A DNA stretch of 64,000 bases, from NCBI GenBank assembly GCA_012295275.1, contig CM022675.1, positions 16,109,689 through 16,173,688 of the forward strand, written 5' to 3'. The position numbers were made by a program, and so were the translations under genes. This DNA is from Chrysomallon squamiferum. Lineage: Eukaryota; Mollusca; Gastropoda; Neomphalida; Peltospiridae. Every line of letters begins with the position of its first letter. Positions within the stretch are counted from its first letter, which is position 1. Positions 52,601-64,000 of the stretch are shown here, one piece after another. The notes beneath the pieces were generated by a model, which did not search any database, was not told where the DNA came from, and saw nothing but the letters and a program-made list of their open reading frames with translations.

Positions 52601-54743
52601 AGGTAGGTGGACAATATGATTTGTTTATAACACTTTTTATTATGTCATGGAAATAAAATTTTGATGCTGTCAACATTTTATTCAAAATAAAAAAAGTCAA
52701 AAGCATGCACAACCATCAAATAAATAAATAAGTAGCTATAATTTTATTTTTGAAAATGTCAAATTTGATTAATTTTTGATAATCAGTAACAGGTTAGATA
52801 TTTTCTTTTAGGTTAATTCACCCACCACCTCCACTACAACCAGAATATTCTAGTTTCAAAATGTCTGAAAACCTGAATATGAAATAAAACAAAATACATA
52901 AATAAAAAAATAAAAAAAATAAGTAAATAAAAAATAATAATAATAAAATTAAAAAAAAAGAAGCAAAATCCATGAAAGAACACATAAGAAAACCAGATTA
53001 ATTATTCTATGAATGTGTGTTTCAGAGAAAGCTTAGGTCTGCAGGTAACTTTCACAGGAATAAAACTAAAATAGGAAACACATGTATTATCTGAATATAA
53101 AATCTACAAAATTCTGTGATTCAGTTTGTGACAGTAATTTATATTTTATTTTTTATTTTTATAGAGGTGTTTCCTATCTTTATTAACATCTGTTTTGTGT
53201 CTAAATTATATATGTATTTGTACAGTCTAATTAACCAGAAATTTAATATTATTCTGAGATATATATATATACATAGACAGATAGTATAAATTAATATGTG
53301 TAAATAGAGTAACATACGCACACATAAATAAATTATATTTGATATGAAAAAACAAAATACTAATATTAATTGATAATATCTACAACATGAAATTGTTTAA
53401 TCATCAATAAAATGACACTGAAAGAAAAAACTATTGTCATGTTATTAAATAAAATATAAAATTCAACATCTGTGACCACTTGATTAGTTTCGTGAGTTGT
53501 TTACTCACACAGATTGATTTATTCAGTGAAAATCAAATACTAGCAAAATAATGCAACTGACAATAAATAAAAACAGCATAAAAACATTAATACAAAAATA
53601 AAATACATATAAAAAGTGACCTATGAATAATGTAATTTTCAATCATTGTTTTGTTTCTAGCTAACTGATATATATATATTTATTTGTGTGTGGCATTTCT
53701 ACAAAGGTTTGTATGTAAATATTTAAAAACACAAATTCAACAGTTTAAAATAGATACATAGCAGAGATATTCAAATTTTATGATAGTATCACAATGTTAA
53801 ATAAACAAATATTAAAATACAAAACACATAATGATACAAATATCTAACCTGGTAAGATTTTTGAAATCTTCATTGTCAACGTTTTCAAAAAGCAGAAGTT
53901 CTTTAAAACTTTGTTCATACCTGAAAATGACAAATTAATATAAAATGATTAATGTTATACTTTCTTGATTTATCAAAGTACTCAAGTTGAAAATACACCA
54001 GTTATTACATAAAGTCATAATTCTGTTGTGCATGACACATTAGTCATTTTAAAGTTCTCAAGTTGAAAATACACAAAGACAGGACATAGCCTGTAACCAG
54101 AAAATGTCAAAAATTATAAAACTATAATTAAATTTAATGTAGATACACATGACGTTAGTTTCTGTATGCTAAATAGAGAACACTTACTAAATTAAATAGA
54201 TTTCTGATGGAAACTTCATCACACTCCATACATGTAAACCATGTATTTTGTAACTGTCAGCAGATAGACAGATAGATAAATAGATAGATAGATATATATA
54301 TATATACAGAAACAGTGGTGAACAAACAGTGTCCTATGCATTTTGCAAACAATTCACTGAAATTCTTTTCATTATAGCCATATTCCATTTTCTGTTGAAC
54401 TTTTTAAATATTTGTTTTGCGACATACATCTACTAATGTTTCACTGGACGTTTTTGTATTCCAGCAGTATGTGTTGAGTTTAAAACGTTAACAGTTAACC
54501 TATTAATGTTCAGTTTTTAGATATAATGTGAGTTGAGTGGACTCACCAGCTCATCACGAGGGTCACCGAAGGCATACGCAGCAGGTTCTCGGGTAACAGA
54601 CTTATTTCCTTCATGATGTTTGCCAGTCGAACTGGCAGCTCTTTGCGTAGAAAGTGGAAAGAGGACTCTTGACATCCTGTTTGGCTGCCTAAAAAAGAAA
54701 AAATATACAATTTTTCAATAACGTTTTACAGGCAGGGTTATTT

Positions 54744-54802
<59 letters not shown>

Positions 54803-55485
54803 TAATTTAATTTAATTTTATTTAATTTTATTTAATTTTATTATTTTATTTTAAATAAAGGAGACTAATAGTAAACATTCTTAATACTAAATAAAGCTAA
54901 AACTATAACTTCAAAAAAAACAACAGCCACCAACACCACCCATCAAAAAGAAAAAGAAAACAGAATTCCTAAATTCATTTAAAATAAAATAACTTTTATA
55001 GAATGCAATTTCTTTTTACAAATTTTTACCAAGTGGGAAAACGTTCTTAAAGTGTATGTCCAACGTGATAATATTCTAAAAAAAAAGTTTTTTGTCTGCT
55101 TTAAAAAAATTGAACTGTTATTATATAGGTGTTTGAACAAAGACAAGAAAGTGTTTGACGTTAAATTTCTTTTTTAAATCTCAAAATCTTTTCTTTTTAG
55201 GCAACCACTATCTTTACTGAATCATTTTAAATGTGATATTTGTTTATGAATTACATTATTGATAATCAGTATGTAGAACGTAGAAGTCACTAATGTAAGT
55301 AATAAAATACTTCTTTTAGAAACAGAAACAAGTCAGTATCCCACTGACTATTTACATAATTATTTTCCTATTAACATAATTAATAGCAGAAAGATATTGC
55401 AAAAAAAAAAAAAAAAAAAAATTATGTTATATTATCCATAAGCATATATCCTATAGTAACTGCAGACAAACATTCTTGGATTATC

Positions 55486-55533
<48 letters not shown>

Positions 55534-55812
55534 TTTAAATTACTGGTACAAAATTAAGTCATTTTTGTGTAAATCTATCAGCATCTGATAAAAGGTTTGT
55601 CCTTTTGGTTCTGAGTAAAAAAAAAAAAAATGTCTTTGTCACCTATCTGCAAACTGTGTTGAAATGATGATGGCTACTGCAGAAACCTGAATACCCTCTT
55701 ATTATTGTTGTGTATGAGAGAGGAATTTACCAAATTTTAAGATTAGAGTGATATAAATATATTTAAAAAAATTAATTTTCAAAATAATAATAATACTAAA
55801 ACTAAAAATAAA

Positions 55813-55881
<69 letters not shown>

Positions 55882-58800
55882 CACCATATATAACAAAATA
55901 ATAATAAATAATAACCCAGATATCAGAACTGTATTTGGTTGTTTGGAAACTATTTAACAACAGTGATTCATTATTACATTAACTAACCCCACCCAACAAT
56001 TTTAAGAATTTATAATAATAAATATATGTGGTGGTATATCACTAAAACAATCATATTTATTCATAAGAACGTACAGAAGAAAAAAAAAATGAAAAAAAAT
56101 TCAGAAACAAAATAAATACCAGTTCCGACATACCATGTTTAAGATTTAACACAATACCGCGGAATACGGAATAAAAATAAATAAATATATAAAAATTGAT
56201 TACTTTCGTACAAAACGGTTGAAAGTAACTCACCAAATTCTAGTAGCTGCTTTAGAGATAATGGTGAAGGATTGAAATTTACATATTTTTCGAAGGATGC
56301 CTTTCCTAATCCCGAACTTAACACGGCATATAATCTCACGCACAATCTCATGATGGATGGTTTGTTTTCGTCTAGATTCGAGGTATAAACAGAAATTATC
56401 GATAATACGTTGTTTTGCGCTATTATTCGATTTCATATACAATAAACTAAAGCACTTGTCAGTTGCTGCACACTTTGAAACCAAAATAAAACAATGTAAC
56501 AAATGAAAATGCTGTTAGCTATACATCGCGGCATAATTCGTAAAAGAATCAGCGTCTTATAAAAATAATTTTCCGAAAACAAACCCCCAAATTATTAAAT
56601 TGTCAATGTCAGCTGATCTATAAAAGGGAAGTAATTCCCAAATGCCACACAATGAATCACGTAAAGGTCACCTATCCTAAATCCGTTCTCATTAGTGTTC
56701 ATGTTTACTTCAGTAATATTTACAAATAGGATATGACGACAAAATAAGGACATTGTCATATTTGACATTAATCTTTAATACTGATCTTTTTTTTTCCCCT
56801 TTTCTCCTTTTTTTTTTTTTTTTGTAAAAGTTATATTAGAATAATTAATTAATTAATTACAGAGTGATCTCACTATATGTCAGGGTGATTTGATTATTTA
56901 TTATCATCGACATGACATTAATTTTTTTATAAATGTCATCATCATCATCATCATTACAACTGCCTTTGGAAAATGTTTCTGCCCAGCATTAACAATATTA
57001 CAAATATACAAAATTAGTCTTTCAGTAACCAGTAATCAAGAAGCTGTTTATTAAAGTTATTGCAAAATCTGGGGAGTATTTAATTTGATAATCAACTTAC
57101 AGCACACCGGCCGTAAACAGTCTACGATGAAAAATACTACATGAAAAAAATAATATAACATAATTTAATTATTTATTTATTTTTTAAAATTTTATTGAGT
57201 TAATTTTGGTTTGTATTCCAATCATTTTTATGTATTTACACATTTCTGGTTCTTTTATGGAGATTGTCAGATGTTCATTTAGATGTTATTTGTGGAAAAA
57301 AACAACAAAAAAAACAATAAAAGGTAAACAATCAAGTAAATAAAATAAATAAATAAATAAGAAGAAAAAACACACAAACAAGAAAACAACTACGCGAAAC
57401 AAATCCCTCACCAGTTTATCATAAAAAAATAATATTTTTTTTAAAATTGCGTTAAGCGATATATCGGATAGTTCCTAATAAAATAAAATAAAATAATTAA
57501 TTAATTAAAATAAAAAAGCAACCAAAAAAAACAAATAAATAATAACAACAACGACAATCAAACACACACCAAGCAAAATAAAACAAAACACCAGTGTTTT
57601 ATGTCAGGTTCAGAAATTAAAACCAACATGTGAACAGCAGTATTTGTAATGAAATGTTTAAACATATTGTTATCACTGGACACAGCCAGCTTGTAAATAA
57701 AATCTATGTCACATAAGTCGATATTAATAATATTTTGCAGCTGTTGCATTTCTACCCAGATAATTTTCTGACACATATCTTTGAAAACAAAATGACATGG
57801 ACTACACTGAGCAAAGAATGATAGACATAACAGATGGAAAAGCAGATAAACAGATATATGACATTCAAATAAATGTAGAAAGTTTTATTTTCCACGATTT
57901 GTAGAATTTTAGATTTATTATTTTCAAATATAGGTTATCTGTTGTATACAATCACTAAATAATAAAGCAATATGTTGTAACTGTATCAAAAAAAAAAAAA
58001 ATAACATAAAATAAAATAAAATAAAACTAAAAACAAAAAAAGGAAATGAAACCAGGATAGAAAATATCAAAGTATTTATTATTTAAATATTTCGTCCACC
58101 ACTTTTGTGGATGGTACAAAAACTGAAAGTGTAAAGGTCATGATATCACGATGATCAAATGTCGCTTTTGATTTTGTTTTTTTCTTCTCACTGTAAATAC
58201 AAAATGACCAAACAATAAATTATCGTTTAATTAATTAGTATTCCACGCACATCTGTATGATATCAATACGTGTCGAACCTTAACCGTGCAGCTGTCACAT
58301 GTTGTATAACACACACATATAAGTAAACAAGAACTTTTGCCTCAGGATTAGTAATTATGTTTATAAATAGTCTGTATTATGCTTGCTTATATGTATGTAT
58401 CTGTGTATGCATGTATGTAGACTGTATCTTTGTATGTATTTATGCATGTACTGTAATTTAATGCACTATTTTACTAAAGTGAAATAGTTTATTTCCAAGT
58501 GAATTGGTTTTCCTTCTTATTTACTTTTTTCTTCTTTATTTTGTTATTATTATTTTTTCTTTAGTGCCTTCGACCGGTAACACAACACACGCACGCACGC
58601 ACGCACGTACGCACGCTCGCACACACACATACACTAATACACGCAAATAAACAGAAGCAAACACAAACATATACTTAGACACACATAAACTGACGCCCTT
58701 ATGCATCTATTTTTGCCAAAACATTTAGTATCCCAGTAATCAAAGGCTTTAACACAAAACTATTTATTATTATTGTACAGATATCTTACACGTCTACGTG

Positions 58801-59070
58801 ACAAGTAAAAAAACCCAGAAAAAACAGCACAGTATAAAGAGAACATTGAAAATAATATAAGAAAATAATTTCGACAGATTTATGTTTAATAACTGAGAAT
58901 TAAGTTAAAGAAAGAAACTGAAAAACGATACTTTTTTCTTTCTTTTTTCTTCTAAAATGTAGATAGGCCTATAATTATGAATTCTTATGAACTTTTTGGT
59001 TCTTGTTTAATAGTTCGTTTTTGGGTTTTTTTTTTGTTTGTACTTTTAAAAACATTTCTTTTCTGGTCTC

Positions 59071-59133
<63 letters not shown>

Positions 59134-59328
59134 GAATTCTACAACCGATATACATCAGAATGATTTCAGAGAAAATGTAAATGAAAGAATAATCTAAACG
59201 TTTTATATAACAGAACTTTACTTACCAAATTCAATGAACTGTTTCATGGAAATTGGCGACGGATTGTACTGAGAATAACGGTCCAAAAGAGAAGAAAGTT
59301 TCTGGAGTATATTCCTCGTAAGCCTCAT
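43692..59328 (-). CDS. PDK: Pyruvate dehydrogenase kinase (mitochondrial PDK), two alternative first exons
   Basis: It phosphorylates and inactivates the E1-alpha subunit of pyruvate dehydrogenase in the mitochondrial matrix. Exons on the minus strand: 1B 59328-59226 or 1A 56351-56234, then 54688-54547, 53920-53849, 51585-51522, 50867-50747, 50047-49961, 49215-49138, 48323-48247, 47535-47437, 46873-46766, 44726-44613, 43868-43692 (stop TGA). Lengths: 413 aa with 1B, 418 aa with 1A. All phases agree. Visible: [19 protein letters not shown] and [19 protein letters not shown] (N-terminal bundle); the GHKL ATPase domain with [16 protein letters not shown] (N box), LSDEGGGIP (Asp box) and [20 protein letters not shown] (glycine box); [25 protein letters not shown]; and the C-terminal DW pair. 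This is PDK rather than BCKDK. The exon carrying the glycine box adjoins a 1.6-kb array made from its own 5' end. Confidence 0.95.
44218..44485. mobile_element. Possible pogo/Tigger-like non-autonomous DNA transposon remnant in PDK intron 11
   Basis: The stretch has the look of an old MER2/Tigger-type repeat: GAAATGCTTTGGGATCAGAA, GTGTTTTGGATTTTGGAATA near one end, an AT-rich middle, and TTTTGGAGC...GATAAGGGATCCTCAA at the other. Resemblance is from memory of these repeats; ends and target duplications were not resolved. Confidence 0.35.
44727..46312 (-). repeat. 1.6-kb array of about 35 units carrying the PDK exon 11 acceptor and exon start
   Basis: Units of about 44 bp and about 60 bp in mixed order. 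On the minus strand each carries TTTCACACAG, then GCTGGGTATGGCTAT (identical to the first 15 bases of PDK exon 11, which starts at 44726), then CAGTAATGT and GTAAGTTGTA. Longer units add a segment reading GTTCTGATTAT after the exon-like bases. The unit nearest 44727 merges without a break into the real exon. The far end stops at about 46312. Copies differ by single bases (CAGCATG for CAGCCTG, AGTCAT for AGCCAT). Confidence 0.95.
48640..49137 (-). repeat. Minisatellite next to the PDK exon 7 donor, unit about 37 bp
   Basis: About 12 units of the type TACAAGTAAATCTATTATTT followed by GTAAATTTACAGTTTTA, degenerate near 48900-49130. On the minus strand each unit reads GTATAAAACTGTAAATTT, matching the real donor and its downstream bases (GTATTAAAACTGTGAATTT from 49137), so the array appears to have grown from the donor side of the intron. 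Confidence 0.85.
49871..49974 (-). repeat. Tandem duplication of the PDK exon 6 end and donor
   Basis: A 50-52-bp unit occurs twice. The copy at about 49921-49974 includes the true exon end (CACGTAGTTGAAG, then GTTTAACC). The copy at about 49871-49922 has CACATAGTCGAAG followed by GTTTACC. Thirteen exon bases and the 5' splice site are therefore duplicated. Confidence 0.85.
56234..56351 (-). other. PDK: PDK alternative first exon 1A
   Basis: Encodes [20 protein letters not shown], then [20 protein letters not shown] with the last codon split, phase 1, donor GTGAGT. Basic N-terminus without acidic residues in the first 19, as in mitochondrial presequences. The [14 protein letters not shown] block is the standard PDK start of the mature domain and joins exon 2 (SQTGCQES) exactly as exon 1B does. 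Confidence 0.85.
59226..59328 (-). other. PDK: PDK alternative first exon 1B
   Basis: Encodes [20 protein letters not shown], then [15 protein letters not shown], phase 1, donor GTAAGT. It is clearly homologous to exon 1A but diverged, with a presequence five residues shorter, and it splices to the same exon 2. A T-rich run lies just upstream of the ATG on the plus strand (A-rich leader on the mRNA). Confidence 0.85.
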
Positions 59329-60250
59329 TTTTTTTTTTTTGTTCTTGTTAGAATTCAAATCTTCATATATTAATTAAAGCAAGGCACTAATTTCAGCCGA
59401 ATGTTTAGAAATCCCTACACCGGACTTCTATTATTCCAGTAAATGAAAATAATCGTGAAGAAATTAACACTGTAGAAATAATTACGCTAGAACGGACGTT
59501 CTATCCATTCATGTGATTTTAAAATGAATCAATGCTTGCGGCAGAGTACAGACTGCGGGCTTGACAGACGACACGTTTCGCTTGGAACAGACGACAGTCC
59601 CTGTGCGCTTCTGGTTATATTTGTTTACCTACCTGGTTTCACATCCACTACGTGACATACGTAGACATTGGTTGTTAAGTAGGAAACTAGTTCAAACTGA
59701 GGCGAAATCTGGGTCATTGCATCAGCCCGATGTCTGTTAAAAACCCAGCTCGAGAAGAAACAGCTGACTTCGGCATAGACTGCGCTCTGATAATCAGATA
59801 CGTACAGACACGTTCGCTGACACAAATACAGATTATTTTTTATTATTTAGAACTATTTTTAAATAATGTTTTACTGCTACCACCACCACCACAGCAACTG
59901 CTGCTGCTAATACAACTACTACAACGCGCTGGTGCCGCCACTATTGCAGTCACTCCTAATTATTATATATTATATTATATTATATTATATTATATTATAT
60001 TATATTATATTATATTATTAATGTTCCTGTTGTGCGTCTTTTTAATTTTCATTTAATGCACGTCTATTTACTTATTTTAAAAACGAGTGATATGAATACA
60101 GTGAAGTACAATGCAATATGTAATATAATTAATGTAATATAATGTTATATAATCCATATATGTATTACGTAACGGCATAAACAACTATAACAACTAATTC
60201 TAATTCAGACACATGCTGTTATAAATATAGTAACTGATAGCTGTTGATGA
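59329..60250 (-). promoter_or_regulatory. Likely promoter/5' UTR region for PDK exon 1B
   Basis: Less AT-rich than its surroundings, with several CpGs at about 59485-59610 (AACGGACG, TGCGGC, GACGACACG). No TATA box recognised. A plus-strand open frame at 59730-60056 runs into a (TATAT)n repeat and is not supported as a gene. Confidence 0.3.
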
Positions 60251-60335
60251 ATTTATTAACCGTAAGGCTGACTGACGCTTTTAGAAGTATATATTTAGAT
60301 CGTGACAGCACACACTGTTGATGTTTTTATTATTA

Positions 60336-60400
<65 letters not shown>

Positions 60401-60585
60401 TTTTTTTGTTGTTGTTGTTGCGAAGAAACAGTCCACAACATTTTGCATACGTCCAAATTTATTTATTTATTTATTAGATATTTTTGTTTTTGTCTCATCT
60501 CAATAATAACGAAGTATAATAACACAATGAGTACAATTAAATAGTAATAATAATAATACAATAAATGGGCGCCACCTTTGTTCTG

Positions 60586-60593
60586 TGACGTCA
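60586..60593. promoter_or_regulatory. Palindromic CRE (TGACGTCA)
   Basis: A perfect 8-bp cAMP-response element in a GC-richer patch (GGGCGCCACC about 20 bases before it). No gene start is visible nearby, so the site may be functional or chance. Confidence 0.3.
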
Positions 60594-61439
60594 TCACCTA
60601 CAAGGCAGACTGATTTGCTCTGATGTTTGAATTACATATAAAATAATCCTTGAAAGAAAAAAAAGTACAGCTTTGAGTCTTTCATTTCTGAAGGATTAAA
60701 ACTGACATCAATCAAGTGTTATGTAACAGTATTACTTTAGTATTATTATTTGTTACTAACAAAGACAGGTTTCTTAAACCAAATGAAGTGACAACTTGTA
60801 AAACAAACATTGTAAACCGTTATTTGTACCGCCTCAAGTACTATATAAACTGAGATTAAACCTCCTTTTTGTTTGGATAAGCGTATTTTTTTTATTATTT
60901 TTTTTTTAATAAAAACAGGCTAAACAGAGGTCGGGATAACATTGTTAAACGTACTTTAAGCTTTTCTTGTTCTGACGTTATCAGAAGGAAGTGAGGTGAA
61001 TTTTAAACCAGGACAGAAATAGAACAAAACAGACGTGTACGTAATACTTTGGTCGTCTGCTAGATAACGATAAACCATTTTATTTTGCAGGTACAAACAA
61101 ACCATGTTTATTTGTAATTAAATAACGTCTAATTTATGTCTCCCACCTTACACAAAAACACATTTATGTAAATATTCTATCCAGGTATGGTGTTTGTTTA
61201 ATAGTTGTTTAATTTCGGGAAGAATTTATTTTTGCATGTTTATCTATGCATTTCAATGACGATTATTTATAGACACAAAAACGCATGCATAAGCACATTC
61301 AGCTTAATGATTATTTTTAATTCTTTATTTTTTTTATTGGATTTGTCCGTATTTCTGTATGCTTGTCGGGGGGGGAGAGGGATAGATAATCAAGATATGA
61401 ATTAATTACAAATAAGTATTTTATGTGTGTGTGTGTGTA

Positions 61440-61441
<2 letters not shown>

Positions 61442-61524
<83 letters not shown>
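61442..61524. repeat. (GA)n microsatellite
   Basis: About 41 uninterrupted GA units; it yields an artefactual poly(SL) frame on the minus strand. Confidence 0.95.
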
Positions 61525-61526
<2 letters not shown>

Positions 61527-62486
61527 GTCTCACATTACAATGAAGCAAAATAAATAAATTAATAAATAAATAAAAGGATTTAGGGTAAATATGATTCCTG
61601 GCTTCCACATAATTGTGGGAATTTGATATTTTAAACGTTTGAAATAAAACGTTCGTATTTTGCGCTTTAAAATAACCTTCAGAGAGGACGTAAGTTAACC
61701 TTTGACAGCGCCCTTCTGCAGACATGCGCACACTGTCTAAATATTGCATGATTCCGAAATCGAAGTAGTTAAGAAACTACAGCTTTAAGAAACCAAACAA
61801 AGAAACAAGAATGTTAGAATGTGCAACCTTATTTTTTTTTTTCTCACACAAATAAATAGCTTGGCAACAGTACGTGAGGTTTTTTGTTGTTGTTTTTTTT
61901 TCTCCCTTTTTGTTTAGCGCGTTATTCCTGTAGCTTGTATCACGTTTTTAACAGCCAGCTGAACTCATATAACTTTGCAGTATAAATTAAGCAATAAATC
62001 ATTAAGACCAGTGTATTTAAGTTACACAGGTTTAGTGGGCGTTGAATAGACAGAAACCTGCCTCTTTTGCTCACTGTCGCTGAAAGGTCAGCCTGCTCCT
62101 GAAATGGATCTATTAAACCAGAAACAGGAAACGAACTATTATTATTCTCACGAAATAAACAAAAATAAAGAGAAGGATAGAAAAAAATAATAATAATTAT
62201 ATATGTATCAACAAAGAAAGAAAAACAGTGATCAAAAAAATAATAATAAATTATACTTTGAATATTATCTGAAGTAAAGTTGTTATATTCAGACAATAAC
62301 AAACACACACACACGCACGCGCACACAAACACACACATAATGAGATGTATATGGTTCTTTCACTCCTGTTTAGATTGTTAGTATTTGTGTGTTTTAAATT
62401 TCATTAAAAAAAATTAATAACCTTGACTGTAATGCTAACTTCACCTAGAAGCTATGAATCTATTTCTTTCCTTCTTTTAATTTAAT

Positions 62487-62521
<35 letters not shown>

Positions 62522-62644
62522 TTGCAACATGAACGTCAAGTACATTTGCACTGGGAAATCTACTAAATTTAGAAATAGGTATTTCTAGTACAACGTGTGT
62601 GTCAGCAAATTCACTAAACTACAGTTATTACTGTTGTTTCCTCC

Positions 62645-62676
<32 letters not shown>

Positions 62677-63031
62677 ATTATTATTATTATTTATATTTAT
62701 TTTCAATGGGCAATGTGCTTACTGTCTTACTTAAATCTGTATGACTATGTATATATCCGTTAATTAATTTATGTGATTATTTTTTTTTTTGATGTTGCTT
62801 CAAAGGGAGCAGTAATGTAAATTTCTTAATAATTATAAATATTATTACAATATATATATATATATATATACAGACGTGAATGTATGTGTGTGTGTATATA
62901 TGTGTATATATATACTCACATACATATATATAATAATGATGATGATGATGATAACAAACAGGAATAAATAAGGAAAGAAAAGCAAAAAAATAATAAATAA
63001 TAATAATTCCCTCTCTTCTAAGGTGCGAGCA

Positions 63032-63073
63032 TTACGTCACTGGATAAAAAGGTTAAACGTGTGCGCCTGCGCA
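63032..63073. promoter_or_regulatory. CRE-like and NRF1-like sites close together
   Basis: TTACGTCA at 63032-63039 and GCGCCTGCGC at 63063-63072, close to the NRF1 half-site pair. In so AT-rich a background this looks like a promoter core, perhaps of a gene beyond the window edge. Confidence 0.3.
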
Positions 63074-63144
63074 GTAATGAAGTACTAATGTACTACGTGA
63101 ATAAGGGTTTAGCTTTGATCTTAATTTTCCATTATCTTTCTCAT

Positions 63145-63182
<38 letters not shown>

Positions 63183-63511
63183 AATAATAATCATAATCAT
63201 AATAGCAATGTTAACAGAAGCGATTGTTTGAAGTTTTAATTGGAATTCAGGAAAATCCATGAAACTGTACATTATCATATAAGAATATGAGATATGCACT
63301 TATTTGAATATATTAATTAAAACAAATTATGAAGTGTTTAACCTAATTTTGTTTCTAATTATTTTTTTCACTTTAATTTTTCATTTTATTTGAGAGATAC
63401 AGTTATTTATTTTTGCAACTTTTTATTTTTTATTTTTTTATTTTTTAAACTTTCTTATATATGAAAAGCTAATCTAAGGGACATAACTCTAGCATATAGT
63501 AAAAGTAAAGC

Positions 63512-63512
<1 letters not shown>

Positions 63513-63594
<82 letters not shown>
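63513..63594. repeat. (CT)n(CA)n compound microsatellite
   Basis: About 15 CT units then about 26 CA units. Confidence 0.95.
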
Positions 63595-63597
<3 letters not shown>

Positions 63598-63860
63598 CAT
63601 ACACAATTAGGAATGTATCTGATTTTAACAGTCATTTTATGTTGTGTATCGTACGCAAACAAAGCAGCTGTTACGTGTAAATGGAATGCTGTTTGGATGC
63701 AGTTTATTCCTGTAATGTGGGCATTATTATTTTTAAATCATCATTGCTAGAATGAAACATCCATGTCGTAAAATATAAACTTCCACAAATAGCAAACATT
63801 ATTTATTATTAAACTGATTCTATATTTTTTATTTTTATAGTACTGAAATTAACACCGTGG

Positions 63861-64000
63861 CTACTACTACTACTACTACTACAGTTACTACTATTACTAC
63901 TACTACTACTACTACAATTACTACTGTTACTGCTGCTGCTGCTACTACTAGTACTACTACTACTACAATTACTACTGTTACTACTACTACTACTACTACT
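63861..64000. repeat. (ACT)n microsatellite running to the window edge
   Basis: ACT triplets interrupted by ACA, ATT and GCT variants; continues past the end of the window. Confidence 0.9.

Larger units (their letters stand above)
60251..64000. other. Intergenic, simple-repeat-rich, no gene supported
   Basis: Contains (TTA)n(TTTA)n at about 60329-60397, (GA)n at 61442-61524, (TTTA)n at about 62483-62521, (CTT)n at about 62643-62671, (CAA)n at about 63147-63180, (CT)n(CA)n at about 63513-63594 and (ACT)n from 63861 to the window end. Short open frames are repeat-driven. A minus-strand segment at about 62062-62098 has splice-like edges but no family match. Confidence 0.5.

Noticed and set aside
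59730..60056. Plus-strand open frame of 108 codons upstream of PDK exon 1B
   Set aside because: The second half is a CAC/CTG run and a (TATAT)n repeat; the first half has no recognisable domain.
61940..62338. Minus-strand open frame of 132 codons with a possible small exon at about 62062-62098
   Set aside because: Starts in a (TG)n-derived stretch; the splice-like edges alone are not enough without homology or transcripts.

Overview
This is a window of an animal nuclear genome. It is very AT-rich and full of microsatellites and minisatellites. Its genes are cut into many short exons with GT-AG introns, and all five genes belong to conserved metazoan families. A ciliary/centrosomal coiled-coil gene (CCDC13-like) implies an animal with cilia. 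Low GC, abundant (GA)n/(CA)n/(ATT)n tracts and Tc1- and MULE-type relics would fit an invertebrate such as a mollusc or another lophotrochozoan. That placement is an inference from style, not from a diagnostic gene.

Layout: (1) 911-5303, minus: an MPPED1/2-type metallophosphoesterase whose first main exon carries a 2-bp CA-repeat frameshift at the catalytic Asp-x-His motif. (2) 6676-21920, plus: a complete CCDC13-like gene, 18 coding exons and about 695 aa. (3) 24285-26495, minus: SEM1/DSS1, three coding exons, with a decayed MULE transposase in its second intron. (4) 27165-35561, plus: a NEMP-type nuclear-envelope membrane protein, eight exons and about 430 aa, with a dead Tc1/mariner copy in intron 6, a 1.9-kb minisatellite in intron 7 and two long inverted repeats just upstream of exons 2 and 8. 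(5) 35562-43691: gene-poor, with a 15-bp satellite. (6) 43692-59328, minus: a pyruvate dehydrogenase kinase gene with two alternative first exons and eleven shared exons. (7) 59329-64000: the promoter side of that gene, then simple repeats and no supported gene. MPPED/CCDC13 and SEM1/NEMP are two divergent head-to-head pairs. The five genes have unrelated jobs (phosphodiester hydrolysis, cilia, proteasome/BRCA2, nuclear envelope, pyruvate metabolism), so this is ordinary eukaryotic gene order and not an operon.

The most unusual structure is a recurring pattern: many tandem repeats here begin exactly at, or include, an exon-intron junction. The clearest case is the PDK exon encoding the ATP-lid glycine box. 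Its 3' splice site and first five codons have been amplified about 35 times into a 1.6-kb array next to the real exon. Similar small amplifications of a donor or acceptor with exon bases are seen in MPPED exon 3, CCDC13 exons 6, 8 and 16, and PDK exon 6. Exon boundaries were worked out by reading frame, splice consensus and family homology by eye, with no transcript data.
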